5,696 nucleotides of DNA from Dehalococcoidia bacterium. Lineage in GTDB: Bacteria; Chloroflexota; Dehalococcoidia; SZUA-161. The stretch covers positions 1 through 5,696 of the forward strand of contig JACUUS010000144.1 in NCBI GenBank assembly GCA_014859215.1, in the 5' to 3' direction. Below the pieces are notes generated by a model. It was not told the origin of the DNA, made no database searches, and worked only from the letters and a program-made list of their open reading frames with translations. Made by a program: the position numbers and the translations under genes. Numbering within the stretch: position 1 is the stretch's first letter; each line of letters starts with the position of its first letter. This document shows positions 1-4,316 of this stretch, one piece after another.

Positions 1-937
1 TGTAGTCATTGGTCCAGTAGCGCAGGAGAGGGGTCGCCTCCTTCGTCAGGTGCGTCAGCACCAGGACGCCGATCTCGCCCGGAGCGCAGGTCTTCAGTGT
101 GTCTTTGTTCACTGTTTCCACAAGGACATGGTCCTCGACCCAATGTATCCCGTCCTTACAAAAGCATTCAGAAGCGATCGTTGGTCCTATTTCAGCCAGG
201 CCGTAATAATCGTACGTATCTATGCCCAGCCCTTCCTCTATCTTGCGGCGCGTGGCTGCGACCTCCGCACCCGCTTCGCCTCCGAATATGCCCATCCGCA
301 GGGGTATCCCGGAAGGTGGTATACCGTACTGGCGCATCTTTTCGGCCAGGTAAAGGGCGTAGGAAGGTGTTGCCAGGAGCACGGTCGATCCGGGCCTCTG
401 AAAGTATTCGATCTGGCGCTCGGTCATGGTGGCCCCTATGGGCAGGACGAAGCAGCCAAGCTTCTTGGCTGCGTAATGGCTGGACATCCCGGCAACCCAC
501 AGCCCGTAGGCGAAGCTGTTCTGGACTATGTCACCGGGGCGAACCCCGGATGTCCACATTGTTCGTGCGGTCCAGTCGGTGATGTTCTCCGCATCACGCT
601 CTGTCCAGATGGTGTTGACGGGCGCGCCGGTAGTGCCGGTAGATGGGTGGAGTTCCCTCCAGTCCTTCTGGGGCGCTATGGTGTATCTGCCCAGTGGAGG
701 ATAACCCGCCTGCTCGGCCCTGAGTTCGGCCTTGGTAACGGGCGGTATTTTCTCGATGTCCGCAAGCAACCGGATGTCATCGGGTTTGAGGCCGATCCTG
801 TCAAATCTCTCCCGGTAGAATCCGGAGTTCTCATAGCATCTTCTTGCCTGCCACCTGAGGCGTTCAAGCTGGAGCTTCTCCACTTCCTCCCTTGGCATGG
901 TCTCGATTTCAGGCTGGTAGAGCTCTGGCCTGTTCAT
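1..937 (-). CDS. Phenylacetate-CoA ligase family (PaaK-like) adenylate-forming enzyme, 3' end outside window
   Basis: The family activates a carboxylic acid with ATP to an acyl-adenylate and then forms the CoA thioester, in the cytosol. The reading frame is open from the ATG at 937 to the window edge and gives 312 residues; PaaK proteins usually have about 430, so the C-terminal domain with the catalytic lysine is missing. Visible marks are the PaaK-type N-terminus (YQPEIETMPREE, residues 7-18), the P-loop HPSTGTTGAPV (97-107), GGEAGAE (219-225), DYYGLAEIGP (243-252, the A5 motif), EC..C....H..ED (257-269), and GEIGVLVLTHLTKEA followed by RYWTND (288-311), whose Asp311 should bind the ribose. 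Two motifs deviate: PaaK usually has SSGTTGKP and RYRTRD. The gene starts 25 bases after the dehydrogenase gene, so it is probably co-transcribed. Family assignment is firm. The substrate (phenylacetate, another aryl or alkyl acid) is open, and F390-synthetase-like relatives are an alternative. Confidence 0.92.
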   Translation of the reverse strand, partial: MNRPELYQPEIETMPREEVEKLQLERLRWQARRCYENSGFYRERFDRIGLKPDDIRLLADIEKIPPVTKAELRAEQAGYPPLGRYTIAPQKDWRELHPSTGTTGAPVNTIWTERDAENITDWTARTMWTSGVRPGDIVQNSFAYGLWVAGMSSHYAAKKLGCFVLPIGATMTERQIEYFQRPGSTVLLATPSYALYLAEKMRQYGIPPSGIPLRMGIFGGEAGAEVAATRRKIEEGLGIDTYDYYGLAEIGPTIASECFCKDGIHWVEDHVLVETVNKDTLKTCAPGEIGVLVLTHLTKEATPLLRYWTNDY

Positions 938-942
938 ATTAT

Positions 943-947
943 CCCCT
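943..947 (-). promoter_or_regulatory. Ribosome binding site of the PaaK-like gene
   Basis: AGGGG lies five bases before the ATG at 937. It is a weaker match than the sites of the upstream genes, and it sits directly next to the palindromic element at 952-980, so folding of that element could affect access to it. The start is also supported because the protein begins with the usual PaaK N-terminal sequence within a few residues. Confidence 0.6.
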
Positions 948-951
948 TTCT

Positions 952-980
952 TGCCCTGCCGGCTATGCCTGAGGCAGGCA
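952..980. repeat. Imperfect palindromic element across a gene junction
   Basis: On the minus strand TGCCTGCC (980-973) faces GGCAGGGCA (960-952), which is its reverse complement apart from one extra G. Inside it, TGCCTG-CCT-CAGGCA (980-966) can form a six-pair hairpin with a three-base loop. The element contains the stop codon of the dehydrogenase gene (965-963), encodes its last five residues (CLPQA), and ends just before the ribosome binding site of the next gene. There is no T-run after it, so it is not a typical intrinsic terminator. It could be a REP-like dispersed repeat or an RNA processing hairpin. No second copy is evident in this window. Confidence 0.5.
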
Positions 981-2000
981 CGGCCACGGCGGAAGCTCGG
1001 CCACGGTGACGACGCCCGGCCGGGCGGCGATTACGCGCGGTATCGAGTTGACAGCGCTTGCGACTGTGCCCCAGCCTCCCTGCCCGGCGAACTCGCCGCC
1101 AACCGTAATCTCGGCGCCGGGTGTGCCGTCAATGGATATGTAAGTGCCGACGTCGGTGCCGTCTTCCACCAGATCGGGATTGATTATCGCTGCCATCTCA
1201 TAGGTAAGCACCTCTTTGCCTTGCCGGAAACCGTGGCCGGCCTGGTTATAGCCGCAGACCGTACCCGGCTCCAGCACCATGTACCGGGTATTCCTCCGTG
1301 ACTTCGTGAGCCTCACCTCGGCGGTCTCGCTATACGAATCGAGCTCCCAGCCCAGGGCTTCCGCGGTCAACCTCAGTGAGTGTTCAAGACCTACGTGGAA
1401 GGATACCTCGCCCCTTTCGCGGGCTCTCTCGAAGTCCTCAACGCTCTTCCCCGCACAGATATGCTCGAACAGCGTCGGCCCGTAACGGCTCCAGTCTATG
1501 ACGCGCCTGATGCGGATCCGGTCCACCTGCTTCAGGACGCCGGTGAGCGTGATGGGAAGGTAGTCCATCATGAAGCCGGGATTGACCCCGGTACCGAGAA
1601 ATGTAACACAGTGTTCTTTCGCGATGCTGTCGATTTCGCGGGCGGTCTTGGCGTTCGCTTCTATCCAGGGATGAGAAGCCTCTTCAGCGATAGTGATCAC
1701 GTTCTTGCCTGTCCTGAGTGCTTCCCTCGTCTGGACAAAGGATTCCTCGTACCAGGAAGTGGTGGCGTGCAGTACAACGTCCGCGTCCACTGTCCTGAAA
1801 ACCTCATCCGCGTTGGCGGAAATGACTATGCCGATTTCATTGTCAAGGCCGATCGCTCTGGACAGGTCCGAACCTGCCAGGCGTCCTGAACCCGAAATCG
1901 CGGCTACTACTTCGAGATCGCGCTTGCCGAGCATCATCTGGACCATCTGTGAGCCCATGACGCCGAGCCCGTACTGGATAACCCTGTATTTACTGGACAT
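963..2000 (-). CDS. NAD(P)-dependent dehydrogenase of the 2,4-diaminopentanoate dehydrogenase / DapB-like family
   Basis: This is a 345-residue cytosolic oxidoreductase. It opens with a Rossmann fold: RVIQYGLGVMGSQMV (6-20) has the G-x-G-x-x-G dinucleotide loop, with DADVVLHAT at 72-80. The motif GTGVNPGFMMDYLP (136-149) and the ending NSIPRVIAARPGVVTVAELPP (318-338) are typical of proteins annotated as dihydrodipicolinate-reductase-like or 2,4-diaminopentanoate dehydrogenase (Ord), which oxidatively deaminates a C4 amine in anaerobic ornithine breakdown. The length matches that family (about 340) and exceeds true DapB (about 270). The start follows a very strong AAGGAGG site. No other ornithine-fermentation gene is present nearby, so ornithine degradation is not supported by context; the true substrate is unknown. 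The last five residues (CLPQA) come from a palindromic element and look like an added tail. The family call is fairly secure, the reaction is not. Confidence 0.88.
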   Translation of the reverse strand: MSSKYRVIQYGLGVMGSQMVQMMLGKRDLEVVAAISGSGRLAGSDLSRAIGLDNEIGIVISANADEVFRTVDADVVLHATTSWYEESFVQTREALRTGKNVITIAEEASHPWIEANAKTAREIDSIAKEHCVTFLGTGVNPGFMMDYLPITLTGVLKQVDRIRIRRVIDWSRYGPTLFEHICAGKSVEDFERARERGEVSFHVGLEHSLRLTAEALGWELDSYSETAEVRLTKSRRNTRYMVLEPGTVCGYNQAGHGFRQGKEVLTYEMAAIINPDLVEDGTDVGTYISIDGTPGAEITVGGEFAGQGGWGTVASAVNSIPRVIAARPGVVTVAELPPWPCLPQA

Positions 2001-2007
2001 CCCGTTC

Positions 2008-2014
2008 CCTCCTT
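2008..2014 (-). promoter_or_regulatory. Strong ribosome binding site of the DapB-like dehydrogenase gene
   Basis: AAGGAGG lies seven bases before the ATG at 2000. It is the best-placed Shine-Dalgarno match in the window and fixes the start. The 103-base gap in which it lies is the longest between these genes; I see no convincing -35/-10 pair in it, so a separate promoter is not supported. Confidence 0.8.
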
Positions 2015-2103
2015 GTTCACCCGGTCTTTTGATGTGATTTCGATTTCATAAGCCTTCGTGCGGTTGAGTTGTTTCTCGGGCCGTGTGCCCACCTCCTCGC
2101 CAG

Positions 2104-2958
2104 CTAGGCTGTCTGGTTGCGCTGGCGGCCCCTGAAATCCTGAATGTAACGCGAAGCATAATCATCACGTCCCAGCACAAGATCGGCGGCGAGCACCGCG
2201 GAACGCACCTTCGCCACATCCACAATCGGGCAGGTTACCCCCGCGGCGATGACCATCGCCAGAAAAATGCCGTTCAATAGACTGCGGTCCGGCAGGCCGA
2301 AGGATACATTACCGGCGCCGAGAGTCATATTTGTGCCAAGCTCCTGTTTTACCCTTCTTACCGTCTCCAGCGTCACAAGGCCTGCCTTGCTGTCCGCGCC
2401 TACTGTCAGAGTAAGACAGTCAATCACGATGTCTTCGCGGGGAATGCCAAGCTTCTCCGCTCGCTCGACGATTCTCACGGCGATAGAGAGCCTTTTGTCC
2501 GCGGTGTCCGGTATACCCGCTTCGTCCATGGTCAGGCCCACGACCGCAGCGCCGTATTCTTTGACGAGCGGTAGGATCCTGGATAGCGACTGCTCTTCTC
2601 CGTTAACGGAGTTTACCAGCGGCTTTCCCTTGTATACCGCCAGGGCCGCCTTGAGCGCATCGGGACTATTAGAGTCGATGCACAGGGGTACATCCATGGT
2701 CGCGGACACTACCTGGACCATTTCTTTCAGCAGGGCGGCCTCATCCGCGCCGGGAACACCGGCGTTCACATCCAGCACGTCCGCTCCCGCCTTCACCTGG
2801 TCCAGGGCTTCCTGCCTTACGATGTCCATATCACCGGCCTGCAGGGCCGCTGTGAGCTTTTTCTTGCCGGTAGGGTTGATTCGCTCGCCTATGAGTACAG
2901 TAGGGCGGCTGCCCGCGATCACCGCCTTTTTTTTCGGGCTGATCAGCACGGTTTCCAT
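2104..2958 (-). CDS. Methyltetrahydrofolate:corrinoid methyltransferase (MtrH/AcsE/MtgA-like, pterin-binding TIM barrel)
   Basis: The family moves a methyl group between the N5 of tetrahydrofolate (or a related pterin) and the cobalt of a corrinoid protein, in the cytosol. The 284-residue protein covers one pterin-binding (DHPS-like) barrel and is close in length to Moorella AcsE (about 262). Motifs in order are IGERINPTG (23-31), ADVLDVNAG (59-67), CIDSNS (93-98), NSVNGEE (116-122), IDCLTLTV (179-186) and GAGNVSFGLPDR (214-225). By comparison with AcsE, Asp95, Asn116, Asp180 and Asn217 should contact the pterin. It lacks a B12-binding domain, so a separate corrinoid protein is needed, and none is in this window. 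It could work in either direction: methyl-THF synthesis from a demethylated substrate, as in MtgA, or methyl donation, as in AcsE. The start was chosen from GGAG at 2969-2966; a longer frame to 3048 would overlap the previous gene. Dihydropteroate synthase proper is less likely because the NVSFGLP signature is that of methyltransferases. Confidence 0.9.
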   Translation of the reverse strand: METVLISPKKKAVIAGSRPTVLIGERINPTGKKKLTAALQAGDMDIVRQEALDQVKAGADVLDVNAGVPGADEAALLKEMVQVVSATMDVPLCIDSNSPDALKAALAVYKGKPLVNSVNGEEQSLSRILPLVKEYGAAVVGLTMDEAGIPDTADKRLSIAVRIVERAEKLGIPREDIVIDCLTLTVGADSKAGLVTLETVRRVKQELGTNMTLGAGNVSFGLPDRSLLNGIFLAMVIAAGVTCPIVDVAKVRSAVLAADLVLGRDDYASRYIQDFRGRQRNQTA

Positions 2959-2965
2959 TCGTTTT

Positions 2966-2969
2966 CTCC
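2966..2969 (-). promoter_or_regulatory. Ribosome binding site that fixes the methyltransferase start
   Basis: GGAG lies seven bases before the ATG at 2958. The upstream in-frame ATG at 3048 would place 50 bases of the gene inside the flavoprotein gene and would add 30 residues that do not resemble the family, so the start at 2958 is preferred. Confidence 0.7.
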
Positions 2970-2975
2970 AGTCGC

Positions 2976-2989
2976 GGACCTTTTGGTCC
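2976..2989. other. Small intercistronic hairpin
   Basis: GGACC-TTTT-GGTCC is a perfect five-pair inverted repeat with a four-base loop, placed in the 40-base gap between the flavoprotein stop and the methyltransferase ribosome binding site. The loop reads AAAA in the transcript and no T-run follows, so it is not a standard terminator. A role in mRNA processing or translation is possible. Such a short repeat can also arise by chance. Confidence 0.35.
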
Positions 2990-2998
2990 CGGCTTATT

Positions 2999-4240
2999 TC
3001 AGAACAGGTGGTGAAGCACCTTGCCCCAGCGGATTGGGCTGGAAGCAAGTTTATCCTTGTAGGGAGATATGTCGGCCTGTCTGTTAATAAGATGCAGGAT
3101 AATCCCCACGTCGGCTATTTCCTGGAAGAGCACGGCGCCGACCAGTCTGTTATTCTCCAGGAACAGTTTCCGGTAGCGGCCGTTCTTTTCGTCGGACCAT
3201 CTCAGAACTTCGATGGCAGGTCTCGATCCCATCGAATCACCCATGAATGCCGCGGACCAGCCGTATACGGGAAGGATGTTGTACGCGACCTCACCCGGAA
3301 GGCGCGCATCCCTGCCGCCCATATTAAGGCCTGCCACTTCGCCCTCGAAGCACGCGCTGGGCCAGTTGGCGAAGACCTCGTGTCCTCCGGTCAACAGGCT
3401 CCCGGCCTGCGCGACATCACCGGCCGCATAGATATTGGGAATGCTGGTCCTCATTCTCTCGTCGACCAGAATTCCCCTGTCGGTCTTTACCTGGTCCTTC
3501 ACGATCTGAATGTTTGCTCCCACCCCTTTGCCCACGATCACCATGTCGACATTTAGTCTTTCATCGTTATCGGTCGAAATGCGTATCTTGTCCTTGAAGG
3601 GGGCTATCTCGGTGACGTCGCAGCCCAGAAGGAATTTGACTCCCGTTTTCTCTATTTCTTTCTGGATGAGGGCGGCTGTTTCGGGGTCGGTATTTCGAGA
3701 GAGTATCTGGCGTGATTTCGCCATCACAGTGATTTTCCGGCCCGCTCTGTTAAGGGCATGGACTACCTCCAGCCCGGCCAGCCCGGCGCCGGAAACCAGA
3801 ATTTCCCTTGACCTGCGGGCAGTATCCAGGATCTTTCTGGCGTCGTTTATGGTCCTCAAGGTCAGTACCCTGGCCATATACCCGTCATGCGAATTCAGCC
3901 TTCGCGGGGACCCTCCGGAGGCGACCAGGAGGTTGTCGTACTCCAACCACGAACCGTCCTTGAAGGTCACCCTCTGCCTGGCTGCATCCACCGCAGTCGC
4001 TTCTCGACCGGGCATGAACTCGATGCCGTTGCGCCTGTAGAATTCCAGGTCAACGATGAACATGCCGCTTTCCTTGATTCTGCCGGACAGGTAATAGGGG
4101 AGAAGCGCGGGTGAATAGGCCGGGTAGGATTCAGCGGAGATGATGGTCACGGCTGAGGAGGGATCGACCCTTCTCAGCGCCCTGGCGGCACTCAGGCCCG
4201 CTGCGCCGTTTCCTATTATTACCTGCCTCTTTTTGCGCAT
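2999..4240 (-). CDS. FAD-dependent NAD(P) oxidoreductase (pyridine nucleotide-disulfide oxidoreductase fold), possible AOR partner subunit
   Basis: This 413-residue flavoprotein probably exchanges electrons between NAD(P)H and a protein partner. The FAD-binding loop is VIIGNGAAGLSAA (7-19), the NAD(P)-binding loop is SGAGLAGLEVV (150-160), and the second FAD motif is TSIPNIYAAGDVAQ (265-278). Residues from about 317 on form the C-terminal interface-type region. The segment AYSPALLPYYLSG (41-53) resembles NADH oxidase/NirB-type proteins, but the active-site cysteine of NADH oxidases and the CxxC of disulfide reductases are absent; only Cys207 and Cys297 occur. It directly follows the AOR gene, as the flavoprotein AorC does in the Aromatoleum aldehyde oxidoreductase complex, so transfer of AOR electrons to NAD(P) is the favoured role; this is inferred from context. 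The start at 4240 has a GGAGGG site. A longer frame to 4372 would run into the AOR gene. Alternatives are a ferredoxin or rubredoxin reductase. Confidence 0.88.
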   Translation of the reverse strand: MRKKRQVIIGNGAAGLSAARALRRVDPSSAVTIISAESYPAYSPALLPYYLSGRIKESGMFIVDLEFYRRNGIEFMPGREATAVDAARQRVTFKDGSWLEYDNLLVASGGSPRRLNSHDGYMARVLTLRTINDARKILDTARRSREILVSGAGLAGLEVVHALNRAGRKITVMAKSRQILSRNTDPETAALIQKEIEKTGVKFLLGCDVTEIAPFKDKIRISTDNDERLNVDMVIVGKGVGANIQIVKDQVKTDRGILVDERMRTSIPNIYAAGDVAQAGSLLTGGHEVFANWPSACFEGEVAGLNMGGRDARLPGEVAYNILPVYGWSAAFMGDSMGSRPAIEVLRWSDEKNGRYRKLFLENNRLVGAVLFQEIADVGIILHLINRQADISPYKDKLASSPIRWGKVLHHLF

Positions 4241-4245
4241 AGTGG

Positions 4246-4251
4246 CCCTCC
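4246..4251 (-). promoter_or_regulatory. Ribosome binding site that fixes the flavoprotein start
   Basis: GGAGGG lies five bases before the ATG at 4240, and the protein then begins four residues before the first strand of the FAD-binding fold. In-frame ATGs at 4261 and 4372 have no comparable site, and the latter lies inside the AOR gene. Confidence 0.75.
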
Positions 4252-4271
4252 AGGAGAGCATACGGGTACTT

Positions 4272-4286
4272 TCCGGGCTGCCCGGA
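4272..4286. other. Perfect inverted repeat in the AOR-flavoprotein gap
   Basis: TCCGGG-CAG-CCCGGA, read on the minus strand, gives a six-pair GC-rich hairpin with a three-base loop, 30 bases after the AOR stop. No T-run follows, so full termination is unlikely. It could protect the 3' end of the AOR message and lower expression of later genes, or be a protein-binding site. Function is unproven. Confidence 0.4.
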
Positions 4287-4316
4287 TCAAGAGAAGTAAC
4301 CTGCAACCGGTGTCGT

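Noticed and set aside
50..1009. Plus-strand open frame of 319 codons
   Set aside because: It lies antisense to the PaaK-like gene, whose translation shows family motifs throughout. The plus-strand product has no recognisable motif and a shadow-like composition.
2017..2049. Ten-codon frame (MKSKSHQKTG) as a leader peptide gene
   Set aside because: It has only a poor ribosome binding site, no regulatory codon run and no attenuator-like alternative hairpins. It is too short to support as a gene.
2959..3048. Upstream extension of the methyltransferase to an ATG at 3048
   Set aside because: It overlaps the flavoprotein C-terminus and includes the hairpin region. The ATG at 2958 has a proper Shine-Dalgarno sequence.
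2249..3556. Plus-strand open frame of 435 codons
   Set aside because: It is antisense to the methyltransferase and the flavoprotein and crosses their boundary. Its product is rich in Ser, Thr and Ala with no domain, as expected from a high-GC shadow frame.
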